A stretch of DNA of 64,000 nucleotides. It comes from Streptomyces sp. GQFP. Lineage in GTDB: Bacteria; Actinomycetota; Actinomycetes; Streptomycetales; Streptomycetaceae. Positions within the stretch are counted from its first letter, which is position 1; each line of letters starts with the position of its first letter. A program made the position numbers and the translations under genes. The DNA lies in contig NZ_CP089312.1 in assembly GCF_021545335.1 (NCBI RefSeq), forward strand, positions 806,001 to 870,000, in the 5' to 3' direction. A model generated the notes under the pieces. The model was not told the origin of the DNA. It searched no databases and saw only the letters and a list, made by a program, of their open reading frames with translations. Positions 53,001-61,738 of the stretch are shown here, one piece after another.

Positions 53001-53773
53001 TCACGGTGGCCGGCGCAGTGGCCGTAGAAGTCGCCGCGGACCGCGACGACCACTCGCAGCCGGCTCTCCGGCTCACGGGCCGCCAGCAGTAGGTCCAGGA
53101 AGCGGTCCCGCTCCGCACGGTCCCGGCACAGGGTGAACAGTTCCTCGAACTGGTCGACGATCACCCAGGTGTCGAGGTCGCCGTTCTGCGCGACGAGCGC
53201 CTTCTGGTGTGTGTCCGCGGGCCGCTCCCCCGGCGCCAGCACCCGGATCACCGCGGGCCGCTCGGAGCCCGACATCTCGCGCAGCGCCGGAATCAGCCCG
53301 GCCCGCAGGAGTGAGGACTTGCCGCTGCCGGACGGCCCGAACACCGCCGCGAACCGGTGCTCCCGCACCAGCTCCAGCAGCTCGCCCACCGACTTGTCCC
53401 GGCCGAAGAACAGTGCGCTGTCGTCCGGTTCGAAGCGCGCCAGCCCACGGTACGGCGGCACCGCGTCCCCGTCCGACTCCGCGGCCTCCCGGGCGGACCG
53501 GTCCGCCTCCCGCCAGCGTTCCTCCCACTCCCCCGCGTCCGCGTCCAGCGCCTCCGCGTAGGCCACGACCACCGCCAGCGACGGCAGTTGTTCGCCGGCC
53601 GCCGCCTGGGACAGCGCACTCGCCGAGTAGGGCACGCGCTGTGCCATCTCCCGGTACGTGGGCTTGCCGGCCTTCTCACGGAGCTCACGCAAGTCATGCG
53701 CGAGCCGCTGTACGGGGCCGGAGTCGGGGTCTACCGGTTTCTCGCGTCGTCCCACCGGGCGGAAGCCTTCCAA
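50051..53773 (-). CDS. HTH-STAND NTPase-WD40 signalling protein
   Basis: A 1240-residue protein. An Xre-like helix-turn-helix (about 20-80: TYREMAQRVPYSASALSQAAAG) precedes an nSTAND1-type NTPase beginning at PYRGLARFEPDDSALFFGRD. Walker A is GPSGSGKS (146-153) and Walker B is VIVDQFEELF (about 205-213). A membrane segment follows (about 517-537), then WD40-type blades to the end, with repeated FSPDGxxLA and LWDxxxxxx text. The family senses signals through the beta-propeller and oligomerises through the NTPase. The single membrane span suggests propeller and NTPase lie on opposite sides. It is divergent from the S8 protease. Target unknown. Confidence 0.9.
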   Translation of the reverse strand: MEGFRPVGRREKPVDPDSGPVQRLAHDLRELREKAGKPTYREMAQRVPYSASALSQAAAGEQLPSLAVVVAYAEALDADAGEWEERWREADRSAREAAESDGDAVPPYRGLARFEPDDSALFFGRDKSVGELLELVREHRFAAVFGPSGSGKSSLLRAGLIPALREMSGSERPAVIRVLAPGERPADTHQKALVAQNGDLDTWVIVDQFEELFTLCRDRAERDRFLDLLLAAREPESRLRVVVAVRGDFYGHCAGHRELAEAVSRANLLVGPMGRDELREVITGPATAVGLNVERALTARIIDEVTDRPGALPMLSHALLETWRRRRARTLTVAAYEEAGGVSGAIAASGEQAYGDLSVAQAPAARRILLRLIAPGDGTADTRRPAERAELETGPDDAAVVERLAAARLITLSEDTVELAHEALITGWPRLAEWIEQDRERLRAQRRLGEAARAWEELGRDPGALYRGTRLARAEELFAGRPDDELTRAERAFLTASLAGRDADHAAEVRTTKRMRTLAVAVSAFLVLALTAGLVAWQQNRASDRETAKAAARRIASIAGSLRSTDPRTAALLGVAAWRIAPLTESRSALLAGLVQPERDAFTDPQTDKDTRRYLTDGGRTLVSVTGRRVSVRDVAGHRLTASYRLPPDTQVTAVGPDARTVGLAGPDGDQLWDLAAGNRVAGLGDATLLDFGADGRSYLVAPPEGTGSVRLLRTADGKADFETAVPHGLASAAVGANGRLAALCPADGAPQVWDTVHGKRLPGAWNTADKDVCGTGTGADTGNRMVRFSPDGKRLAVVSGPVLRVWDVPGGRLVAELSSSDEGGFTQADFSRDGAYVATADDQELAVWRVDADGSQVFRRPLADADVRGLAWAPGKSRVLRYLDGATVHTYDLTANLAARRPSTTPDAAVLGPDGTVLATATRSGAGYGFELSSTRSGSVLARAALGPLQGANGDVPLLSFSPDGRTLAVADTVGSQQRLTVWDVRAHKVRTSFRLPLTSDRPLSGLALGPDGRTLLVSRIDGTEVWDTGGQAPHRKGTLRGLADDSLVLRADGRLAAGSDDQYAALPSGPVTGRALADGKEVTALAFSPDGTRLAVGDASGRVTLWDGDVRRRTGVLSGTSEGGAPKAVEALAFSPDGGTLAVGGEDSALRLWDTASQQLLGGDLPTPGDEIRSLAFSRDGATVYAAGPQMPVQAYAIGPEQAVASICKRTGGVGLTRTRWNAYVSDVPYREICDLTS

Positions 53774-53946
53774 CTTTCAAAGAGGCGATCGGCGACCAAC
53801 CTACGTTTCCGCCCGAATGCGGCGCAATCCCCGCCGATCCGCTCCCGCCGCCGATTGATCAGAGCCGCTGCGGACCTACTGACCAATCCGCAGGCCGCCA
53901 AGACTCGTTCTCAGCCGGGTGACACCCCCCGTCCCCGGCGCCCCGC

Positions 53947-53986
53947 GGCGGCCCCAGGCCCTGTCCCCCCTTGGCCTGGGGCCGCC
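53947..53986 (+). promoter_or_regulatory. Leader hairpin upstream of the S8 protease
   Basis: A perfect 14-bp stem GGCGGCCCCAGGCC/GGCCTGGGGCCGCC with a 12-base loop lies about 60-100 bases before the proposed protease start, in the 270-bp gap to the divergent STAND gene. Terminator-strength hairpins in a 5' leader suggest attenuation or message stabilisation; it could also insulate the two divergent genes. Confidence 0.5.
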
Positions 53987-54044
53987 TGTGCGCGCTCCGC
54001 GCGCAGCCACCGCACGCCATCGATGTGGGGAAGAGAGACATCCG

Positions 54045-57000
54045 TTGCGCAACAAGCACAGACTCACCAAGCGAGGCAGGGCAGTGACGTACGGCACAGC
54101 CGCACTACTGGCGATCGCCGGCCTCACCGCCACCGCCGTCACCACCCTGGCCGCCCCCGACGCCGCGGCCGAACCCTCGACCAGCCTGACCGGAGCGACC
54201 GCCCGCGTCACGCTGGTCACCGGCGACACCGTCGGGGTGACCGGCGGCACCCGAGTGGTAGGGGTGGACCGGGGCGAGGGCCGGTCGAAGATACCCGTCT
54301 CTGTGCAGAGCCTCGGCGGGCACACGTACGTCATCCCCGACGACGCGGCGCCGCTGCTGGCGAGCGGGCGCCTCGACCGGCGTCTGTTCGACGTGACGCA
54401 GCTGGTCGCCGACGGCTACGACGACGCGCACCGCAAGACCCTGCCGCTGATCGTCTCCTACAAGGGTTCCGCGGCGGACAGCGCGAAGGCGGCGCTGCAC
54501 TCGGCGGTCGCCGAGGTGGAGCGCCAGCTGCCCGCCCTGCGCGGCCAGGCGGTGACCGCCGACAAACCGGACACGGAGAAGGTCTGGAACGCGCTGACCC
54601 GCCCGGCAGGCAACGCCGTCACCACCGAGCGCGGTGTCGACCATGTCTGGCTGGACGGCAAGGTCACGGCGCTGCCGCAGCAGGACGGCAACCTTGACCC
54701 GACCCAGGGCACCGCGCAGATCCACGCGCCCGAGGCATGGAAGGCCGGGTACGACGGCAAGGGCGTCAAGGTCGCGGTCCTGGACACCGGGATCGACGCC
54801 ACGCACGCCGACGTCAAGGGCGCCATCGTCGCGACGAAGGACTTCACGGGGTCGGGGACCACCGACGACGGACAGGGCCACGGCACGCACGTCGCCTCCA
54901 CCATCCTCGGCTCGGGCGCCCGTAGCAGCGGCAAGTACAAGGGGGTCGCGCCCGGCGCGAAGCTGTTGTTCGGCCGGGTCATGGACGACAACGGCGCCGC
55001 CCAGGACTCGTGGATCATCGCCGGCATGCAGTGGGCCGCCGGGCAGGGTGCCAAGGTCGTCAACATGAGCCTCGGTATGAAGGACAGCACGGGCGTCGAC
55101 CCGCTGGAGAAGGCGGTGGACGACCTGTCGGCCTCCTCCGGGGCGCTGTTCGTCATCGCCTCGGGCAACGAGGGCCCCACGGCCGGCACCGTCGACTCGC
55201 CCGGGGCCGCCGCCGCCGCGCTCACCGTGGCCGCCGCGGACAGCAACGACAAGCTCGCGGACTTCTCCAGCCGTGGCCCGACCGCGGACGACGACCTCAA
55301 GCCGGACATCACCGCCCCCGGCGTGGACATCATCGGAGCCAAGGCGGCGCACGGCAGCGAGGGCGACACCGCCGCCGCGGGCTACGTCTCCATGAGCGGT
55401 ACGTCGATGGCGACCCCGCACGTCGCCGGTGCCGCCGCCATCCTCGCCCAGGAACACCCGGACTGGACGGGGCAGCGGATCAAGGCCGCGCTGATGGGCT
55501 CCACGGTGCCGCTGAAGGACTCGTCCACCCCGTACGAGCAGGGCACCGGCCGGGTCGACGTGCTGCGGGCCGTTCACCAGACCGTGTTCGCCGACGACCC
55601 GTCGCTCTCCTTCGGCCTCCAGAAGTGGCCGCACACCGACGACCAGCCGGTCACCAAGCAGCTCACCTACCGCAACACCGGCGACAAGCCCGTCACCCTG
55701 GACCTGTCCGCCTCGACGGCCGACCCCGACGGCAAGGCCGCCCCCAGCGGCATGATCACTCTGTCACCCGCCAAGGTGACGGTCCCGGCCGGCGGCACCG
55801 CACAGACCGCCGTCACCGCCGACACCCGTGTCAACGCGACCGACGGCGTGTACGGCGGCACCATCACGGCGACGGCCACGACGGGCGAGAGCGTCCGCAC
55901 CACGCTCGGCGTCACCCGCGAACCCGAGTCGTACAACCTGACGCTCAAGGCCGTCGGCCGCGACGGCAGGGCCGCGACCCCGCACCACCTGAACATCATC
56001 GGCCTGGACAGCGGCAAGTGGTGGATGTACGCCGACGACGGCACCGGACAGGACGCCACCAGCACCACGAAGATCCGCGTGCCCAAGGGCCGCTACCTGA
56101 TCTCCGCCCAGCTCACGCGTGGCACGGACACCTCCTCCTCCGAGATGACCCAGCTGGTCTCACCGGGCCTGGAGGTGAACAAGGACACCACGATGTCGCT
56201 GGACGCCCGCACCGGCAAGCCCGTCAAGATCACCGCCCCCGACCCCCGCGCGAAGGTGGCCGGCGGCACCGTCATATTCGGCGCGCGCGGCGCCAAGAGC
56301 GACTACGACTACGCCTCGAGCGAGGATCTGACCGGCTCCTACAGCCGCCTCTACCTCGCCCAGGCCGGACCGTCCGCCTCCGCCAAGAACTTCATCGCCC
56401 AGATCGGCGGCACCTGGCAGCACGGCTCCACCGGCCCGCTGTACGACCTCGTCACCACCCGCAAGGGCTCCTTCTTCACCGGCCTGACCCACACCTTCAC
56501 CACCCGCGGCCTGGCCAAGGTCGTCACCCCGTTCGGCTCCAACGCCAAGGGCAGCACGGTGCGCCCGACGGCGAACTGGAACGTGCCGGGCTGGTCGATG
56601 GTCTCCGATCTGCTGGGCTCGTACTTCGGCAACTCGCGCGCCGTACCGAGCACGTCCGTCGTGCACTACGTGACCACGGAAGGCGGACTGCGCTGGAACC
56701 TGGGCGGGAGCGTCGACTCCGCCGAGTACCCGGCCATGAGCATCCTGGCCCCGCTCAGGCCCCGCCGCTTCGAGCCCGGCCGCACCTACCGGGAGACGTA
56801 CAACACCGGCGTCTTCTCGCCCATCATCACCACCTCCACCGCTCTCAGCGATCCGGGTGCCTCGCGCAGCGGCGACTTCTACGCCGTGTGCGTCCCGCTG
56901 ATGTCGGACGCGGCGGGCCACTCGAACACGTCCCTGGCGACCACGCACCTGCGTCTCACCTCCGGCGGCAAGACCATCACCGACTTCCGTCACGACCCGT

Positions 57001-57479
57001 GCGGTGAGGTGTCGGGCGGGCTGCTGTCGGAGAAGGCCACGTACCGGCTGAGTCTGGACGCGTCCTACCCCGCCGGTGATGTCACCATCGGCAACCGGGT
57101 CACGACGGTGTGGACGTTCACCTCGGCGCACGTACCCAGCACCTCCATCAAGCGGCTTCCGCTCTCCGTGATCCGCTTCACCCCGAAGCTGTCCCTGACC
57201 GGCACCACGAAGGCGGGCGCCAGGCTCACCCTCCCGATCGGCATCCAGGGCCCGGCCGCGGCCAAGGGCGCCGTCAAGTCCCTGACGGTGCAGGTGTCGT
57301 ACGACGGCGGCCGCACCTGGAAGCGCACGACCGTGCACACCGGCCAGGCCGGCAAGCGGTCGGTGACCCTGGCCCACCCGGCCAAGCCCGGCAAGGTCAG
57401 CCTCAGGGCCACGCTGGTCGACACCGACGGCAACTCGGTGACGGAGACCCTCTCGAACGCCTACCGGACCGTCCGGTAG
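54045..57479 (+). CDS. Secreted subtilisin-like serine protease (S8)
   Basis: An 1144-residue exoprotease. The start is placed at TTG 54045 with GAAGAGAG upstream, giving a signal peptide (VTYGTAALLAIAGLTATAV). The frame stays open to GTG 53919, but that extension would cover the leader hairpin. A propeptide (about 35-190) precedes the catalytic domain: Asp in VAVLDTGIDA (D247), His in GQGHGTHVAS (H279) and Ser in SGTSMATPHVAGAAAIL (S454). About 650 residues of beta-rich C-terminal domains follow, which is long for the family and suggests surface or substrate binding. Divergent from the STAND-WD40 gene. Confidence 0.9.
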   Translation: MRNKHRLTKRGRAVTYGTAALLAIAGLTATAVTTLAAPDAAAEPSTSLTGATARVTLVTGDTVGVTGGTRVVGVDRGEGRSKIPVSVQSLGGHTYVIPDDAAPLLASGRLDRRLFDVTQLVADGYDDAHRKTLPLIVSYKGSAADSAKAALHSAVAEVERQLPALRGQAVTADKPDTEKVWNALTRPAGNAVTTERGVDHVWLDGKVTALPQQDGNLDPTQGTAQIHAPEAWKAGYDGKGVKVAVLDTGIDATHADVKGAIVATKDFTGSGTTDDGQGHGTHVASTILGSGARSSGKYKGVAPGAKLLFGRVMDDNGAAQDSWIIAGMQWAAGQGAKVVNMSLGMKDSTGVDPLEKAVDDLSASSGALFVIASGNEGPTAGTVDSPGAAAAALTVAAADSNDKLADFSSRGPTADDDLKPDITAPGVDIIGAKAAHGSEGDTAAAGYVSMSGTSMATPHVAGAAAILAQEHPDWTGQRIKAALMGSTVPLKDSSTPYEQGTGRVDVLRAVHQTVFADDPSLSFGLQKWPHTDDQPVTKQLTYRNTGDKPVTLDLSASTADPDGKAAPSGMITLSPAKVTVPAGGTAQTAVTADTRVNATDGVYGGTITATATTGESVRTTLGVTREPESYNLTLKAVGRDGRAATPHHLNIIGLDSGKWWMYADDGTGQDATSTTKIRVPKGRYLISAQLTRGTDTSSSEMTQLVSPGLEVNKDTTMSLDARTGKPVKITAPDPRAKVAGGTVIFGARGAKSDYDYASSEDLTGSYSRLYLAQAGPSASAKNFIAQIGGTWQHGSTGPLYDLVTTRKGSFFTGLTHTFTTRGLAKVVTPFGSNAKGSTVRPTANWNVPGWSMVSDLLGSYFGNSRAVPSTSVVHYVTTEGGLRWNLGGSVDSAEYPAMSILAPLRPRRFEPGRTYRETYNTGVFSPIITTSTALSDPGASRSGDFYAVCVPLMSDAAGHSNTSLATTHLRLTSGGKTITDFRHDPCGEVSGGLLSEKATYRLSLDASYPAGDVTIGNRVTTVWTFTSAHVPSTSIKRLPLSVIRFTPKLSLTGTTKAGARLTLPIGIQGPAAAKGAVKSLTVQVSYDGGRTWKRTTVHTGQAGKRSVTLAHPAKPGKVSLRATLVDTDGNSVTETLSNAYRTVR

Positions 57480-57500
57480 TCCCGACCTCCTGACGTGTCC

Positions 57501-57531
57501 GCCCGCCTGCCGGAGTCAACGGCAGGCGGGC
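57501..57531. terminator. Convergent hairpin terminator
   Basis: A perfect 11-bp stem GCCCGCCTGCC/GGCAGGCGGGC with a 9-base loop lies between the convergent protease and acyl-CoA ligase genes. It can serve both directions. Confidence 0.8.
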
Positions 57532-57549
57532 AGACGCACGTACGGAACG

Positions 57550-59235
57550 TCAGCTCCTCGGACTCGGGAAGTCGGACTCCCAGTACTCGTTCCGCCCGCG
57601 TTCGCCGTCCCGCCGCTGCTCCTGGGCACGCAGTTCGACCCGCCGGATCTTGCCGGAGATGGTCTTGGGCAGGTCGGCGAACTCCAGCCGCCTGATCCGC
57701 TTGTACGGGCTGAGGCGGTCCCGGGTGAACCGCAGGATCTCGGCGGCCAGTTCGGCGCTCGGTCGCTGTCCCACGGCCAGCACGACGAAGGCCTTGGGCA
57801 CCGCGAGTCGCAGCGGGTCGGGCGAGGGCACGACGGCGGCTTCGGCCACCGCGGGATGCTCGATCAGCACGCTTTCCAGCTCGAAGGGCGAGATGCGGTA
57901 GTCGCTGGCCTTGAACACGTCGTCGGTCCGGCCCACGTAGGTGATGTAACCGTCGGCGTCCCGCGAGGCGACGTCGCCCGTGCGGTAGAACCCGTCGCGC
58001 ATGACCTCGGCGGTGCGTTCGTCGTCTCCCCGGTATCCGCGCATCAGTCCGATGGGGCGCTTGGCCAGATCGAGGCTGAGTTCACCCTCGTCGGAGGGCG
58101 TTCCGTCGGGACCCAGCAGCGCGACGTGGTAGCCCGGCAACGGGCGGCCCATCGAGCCGAGTTTGATCGGCTGCCCCGGGGGGTTGCCGATCTGCGCGGT
58201 CGTCTCGGTCTGCCCGAAACCGTCCCGGATGGTGAGCCCCCAGGCCTTGCGCACCTGCTCGATCACCTCGGGGTTGAGCGGCTCTCCGGCTCCCACCAGC
58301 TCGCGCAGGCTCACCTCGTACGCCGCGAGGTCTTCCTGGATGAGCATGCGCCACACCGTGGGCGGCGCGCACATCGTGGTGACTCCGCACCGCGAGAGCA
58401 CCTCCAGCAGCTGATCGGCGTCGAAGCGCGCGTAGTTGAGGACCAGCACGGTCGCCTCGGCGTTCCACGGGGCGAAGAAGCTGCTCCACGCGTGCTTCGC
58501 CCAGCCCGGCGAGGAGATGTTGAGGTGGATGTCGCCGGGCCGCAGGCCGATCCAGTACATCGTGGACAGATGCCCGACCGGGTAGGACGCGTGGGTGTGC
58601 TCGACGAGCTTCGGCCGGGAGGTCGTGCCGGAGGTGAAGTACAGAAGCAGCGGGTCGTCCGCCGACGTCTCGCCGCGCGGGGTGAAGGTCTCGTCGGCCG
58701 CGTCGGCGTCGGTGAAGCGATGCCAGCCCGCCGGCTCACCGCCCACGGCGATACGGATCCCGCCGCCCGGCAGGCCGTCGAACCGCTCCGTCACCTCCGC
58801 GGCGGCGACCACGGCACGTACCTCACCCCGCTCCATACGGTCGGCGAGATCCTCGGAGCTGAGCAACAGGGTCGCGGGGATGACCACCGCACCGAGCTTG
58901 ATCGCGCCCAGCATCACCTCCCACAACTCGGGCACGTTGCCGAGCATGACCAGCATGCGGTCGCCGCGCTCCAGGCCCAGAGACGCGAGGTAATTGGCGA
59001 TCTGGTGGGAGCGCCGGGACATCTCCGCGTAGGTGCGGGTGTGCTCGGTGCCGTCCTCGTCGATCACCCAGAGGGCCCGGGCGTCATTGCCTTCGGCTAT
59101 GCGGTCGAAGTAGTCGAGCGCCCAGTTGAATGTCGACAGCTCCGGCCACCTGAACTCACGGCACGCGGCGTCGTAGTCGGCGCGGTGGCGCAGCAGGACC
59201 TCGCGAGCGGACAGAAAGGCGTCCAGCGAGCTCAT
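57550..59235 (-). CDS. Acyl-CoA synthetase (AMP-forming)
   Basis: A 561-residue ANL-superfamily ligase. The P-loop is LLYFTSGTTSRPKLVEHTH, the adenylate motif is DGFGQTET, and the hinge and C-terminal catalytic region is YRISPFELESVLIEHPAV with the terminal KTISGKIRR lysine. It resembles medium-chain and acetoacetyl/benzoate-type CoA ligases. It is the last gene of the ring-cleavage operon, so it probably activates an aromatic or ring-cleavage-derived acid. It follows the flavin reductase by 28 bp. Confidence 0.9.
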   Translation of the reverse strand: MSSLDAFLSAREVLLRHRADYDAACREFRWPELSTFNWALDYFDRIAEGNDARALWVIDEDGTEHTRTYAEMSRRSHQIANYLASLGLERGDRMLVMLGNVPELWEVMLGAIKLGAVVIPATLLLSSEDLADRMERGEVRAVVAAAEVTERFDGLPGGGIRIAVGGEPAGWHRFTDADAADETFTPRGETSADDPLLLYFTSGTTSRPKLVEHTHASYPVGHLSTMYWIGLRPGDIHLNISSPGWAKHAWSSFFAPWNAEATVLVLNYARFDADQLLEVLSRCGVTTMCAPPTVWRMLIQEDLAAYEVSLRELVGAGEPLNPEVIEQVRKAWGLTIRDGFGQTETTAQIGNPPGQPIKLGSMGRPLPGYHVALLGPDGTPSDEGELSLDLAKRPIGLMRGYRGDDERTAEVMRDGFYRTGDVASRDADGYITYVGRTDDVFKASDYRISPFELESVLIEHPAVAEAAVVPSPDPLRLAVPKAFVVLAVGQRPSAELAAEILRFTRDRLSPYKRIRRLEFADLPKTISGKIRRVELRAQEQRRDGERGRNEYWESDFPSPRS

Positions 59236-59263
59236 GGCTCATCTCCTCGTCTGGGACCGGCTG

Positions 59264-59764
59264 TCATCGGCTCGTGGCGGACTCGAGGGGGTGGAAGTTG
59301 CGCCGGTAGTAGAGCGTGGGAGTGCCGTCGCTGAGATGGACGTCGTCGACACGGCCTACGAGGACCGTGTGGTCGCCGGCGGGGTGGATGGCGTGGGTGG
59401 TGCATTCGAGGGTGACGCTGGCGCCGTCGAGCGTGGGGAGGCCGTGCTCGTTGAGGGTGAAGCCGGGATGTGCGAACTTGTCGGCGCCGCGGGTGGCGAA
59501 CCGCATGGCGAGTTCGGTGTGCTCGTCGGTGATCACATGGACGAGCCAGCGTGCGGCGCTGGTGAAGGCGGGGTGGCATTCGGCGTTGGCCGCCAGGCAC
59601 ACCAGGACCAGCGGCGGTTCCATCGAGACGGAGCAGAACGAGGTCGCCGTGAAGCCGCGCTCTTTTCCTGTCTCGTCGGTGGTGGTGACGATGGTGACGC
59701 CGGAGGGGAACGAGGCCATGGCCTCTCGAAAACGGCGTGTTTCGGTGCTGAGGGTGTCTGTCAT
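59264..59764 (-). CDS. Flavin reductase (HsaB/HpaC-like)
   Basis: A 166-residue flavin reductase-domain protein (text FPSGVTIVTTTDETG and GFTATSFCSVSMEPPLVLVCL). It would supply reduced FMN/FAD to the two-component monooxygenase at 62505. It lies about 195 bp after the dioxygenase on the same strand; that gap holds no recognised gene. The overall similarity is to HsaB-type partners of phenol or steroid hydroxylases. Confidence 0.9.
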   Translation of the reverse strand: MTDTLSTETRRFREAMASFPSGVTIVTTTDETGKERGFTATSFCSVSMEPPLVLVCLAANAECHPAFTSAARWLVHVITDEHTELAMRFATRGADKFAHPGFTLNEHGLPTLDGASVTLECTTHAIHPAGDHTVLVGRVDDVHLSDGTPTLYYRRNFHPLESATSR

Positions 59765-59959
59765 GAGGGTTCACTCCCGCCGAGTGCGTGGTTGAGCCTT
59801 GTGCACGTGGTGCGCAGGTAGGCGATGTTGTCGGGGTTCGGGACACGGCCGGTGGCTCGCACGCCGCGATGTGGCTGTCATCCCGAGAGTGGGGCCGCGG
59901 CCACGGGCCGGTCGATCATGTGCTCGTCATCGTGCTGGTACTGCTGTTCGTGCCGGCGC

Positions 59960-60877
59960 CTACGACGGCTCCTCCGCGGCGATCGGCTCGATGCACGCGG
60001 GGGCAGGTGCCCCGCCGGGGCGGTGACCCCACGTGCTGGGGCTCTTCATGTGCGTGACGGTCCACGCGCTCTCGTCGTCGACCGTGTCGGCGCCCCACCC
60101 GTACTCGACGTCGAAGCCGCTCGGCGACCGGACGTAGAAACTGACCATCTTGTCGTTGGTGTGCCGCCCGAGCGTCATGGCCAGCGGGATCTCGTCCTTG
60201 AGGCACCGGTCGTAGGCGGTACCCACGTCGTCGAGTTCCTCGGTCTGCACCATCAGGTGGTGCAGGCCGCGGTGGCCGGGGATGCCGATCAGGGCGAGGG
60301 TGTGGTGACGCGGGTTGACGTGGAGGAACACCACGCGGTTGCCGTGCAGGTCGATCTCGTCACTGACCGTGAAGCCCAGCACCGACCGGAAGAAGTCGAG
60401 TGACTCGATGAGGTCCGGAACGATCAGCACGAGGTGCCCGAGTCCCTGCGAGCCCGTGACGAACCCCTTCATCGCCCGCCCGGGGCGGAACGACAGCGGC
60501 ACGACGAGCTGTCCCCAGAAGATCTCGTGCGTGTGCCCGGCGGGGTCCGTGAAGCGCACCAGGTCACGTACCCCGGCACGGGCGCGGTCCTCGTCCGTCG
60601 CGCGCGAGACCTCCACTCCCGCGCTTTCGAGCTCGGCCACGGCTTCGTCGAAAGCGGTGGCGTTCGGCACCTCCCAGCCCACACACTCCAGCCGGTTGCG
60701 TTCCCCGGGGCTCACCTGGAGCCGGCCGGGTCGGTCGTCCGGGGTCAGCGAGACGGTGTCGGGGTGTCCCTCGGGGGAATCCGTAATCATCAGGCCGAGT
60801 ACGTCGGAACCGAACTGGGCCCATTCCTTGGCGTCCGGGCTTTCCACCCGCAGATAGCCGAGTGCGTTGATCTTCAT
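59960..60877 (-). CDS. Extradiol catechol dioxygenase (BphC/HsaC-like)
   Basis: A 305-residue two-domain vicinal-oxygen-chelate dioxygenase starting at the ATG ending at 60877 (MKINALGYLRVES). The non-heme iron ligands are visible: His in GLGHLVLIV, His in GLHHLMVQ and Glu in FDVEYGWG. It would carry out meta-cleavage of a catechol formed by the flavin monooxygenase. The C-terminal tail (AWTVTHMKSPSTWGHR) is typical of the 2,3-dihydroxybiphenyl dioxygenase group. The natural catechol is unknown. Confidence 0.9.
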   Translation of the reverse strand: MKINALGYLRVESPDAKEWAQFGSDVLGLMITDSPEGHPDTVSLTPDDRPGRLQVSPGERNRLECVGWEVPNATAFDEAVAELESAGVEVSRATDEDRARAGVRDLVRFTDPAGHTHEIFWGQLVVPLSFRPGRAMKGFVTGSQGLGHLVLIVPDLIESLDFFRSVLGFTVSDEIDLHGNRVVFLHVNPRHHTLALIGIPGHRGLHHLMVQTEELDDVGTAYDRCLKDEIPLAMTLGRHTNDKMVSFYVRSPSGFDVEYGWGADTVDDESAWTVTHMKSPSTWGHRPGGAPAPACIEPIAAEEPS

Positions 60878-60950
60878 GTCGTCTCCTTCTGTGCAGTGCG
60901 CCGCAGTGGGTGAGGCGGCCGGGCCGAGGCGGCCCAGCCCGTTGTCGAGG

Positions 60951-61703
60951 TCAGAGCGCCTCGCGGAACAGGGCGCCCATCGACTCCCAGCTCCGCTTGT
61001 CCGCGAGTTCGTCGTACTTCGCGCCGACCACGCCGAAGTCGCCGGCGTTCGGGATCGTGAAGGCGTGCACGACGCCGGCGTAGGCGACGACCTGGCAGTC
61101 GACGTTGGCGTTCGACATCTCCTCAAGGAAGTCGGGCAGGGTCTTGGAGTGCACGACCCCTGCCATGTCGAGGAACGGGACGTCACCCGCGAACGGGTCG
61201 TCGGCACCGTGCAGCACCAGCGTCTTCGGGTGCGCCTGGCCGACCACGGCCTGCTTGGCCGTGCCCAGCACACCGTGGAAGCTGACGGCCGCCTGCAGGC
61301 CGGACAGGCCCGAGCGGACCAGCGCCAGGACCGTCGCGCCGCCGAAGCAGAACCCGATCGCTCCGATGCGTCCATTGCAGCGGGGATGCGCCTTGAGCGC
61401 CTCCACGGCCGCCGAAGCGCGTCGTACGAGGTCGTCCGGCCGGGAGAGCCAGGAGGCGACCACCCTGTCCGCGCCGGACATCTCGGGCGGCTGCCCGTTT
61501 CCGTAGACGTCGGCGGCCAGGGCCAGGTAGCCGAACTCCTCGGCGAGGCGGGTGGCCTTGCCGATGGGGTGCTCGCCGACGCCCTGGATGTCGTGGAAGA
61601 CCACGACGCCGGGGCGGAGGTCGTCGCCGGGCGGCAGCGCGAGCCGGCCCTTGCAGGTGACATCGCCGTCGTTGTAGTCGAACGGCTCGAGTGCGGAGGT
61701 CAT
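60951..61703 (-). CDS. Dienelactone hydrolase family protein
   Basis: A 250-residue alpha/beta hydrolase of the dienelactone hydrolase type, starting at the ATG ending at 61703. The cysteine nucleophile is in GAIGFCFGGATV, the aspartate in LHGADDPFAG and the histidine in GVVHAFTIP. In classical pathways this family opens dienelactones from ortho-cleavage; here it accompanies an extradiol dioxygenase, so it may instead hydrolyse a meta-cleavage product. It has short gaps of 73 and 35 bp to its neighbours on the same strand. Confidence 0.88.
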   Translation of the reverse strand: MTSALEPFDYNDGDVTCKGRLALPPGDDLRPGVVVFHDIQGVGEHPIGKATRLAEEFGYLALAADVYGNGQPPEMSGADRVVASWLSRPDDLVRRASAAVEALKAHPRCNGRIGAIGFCFGGATVLALVRSGLSGLQAAVSFHGVLGTAKQAVVGQAHPKTLVLHGADDPFAGDVPFLDMAGVVHSKTLPDFLEEMSNANVDCQVVAYAGVVHAFTIPNAGDFGVVGAKYDELADKRSWESMGALFREAL

Positions 61704-61738
61704 GTCATACCTTTCTGAGTTCGAACGGGCGCCGGAGT

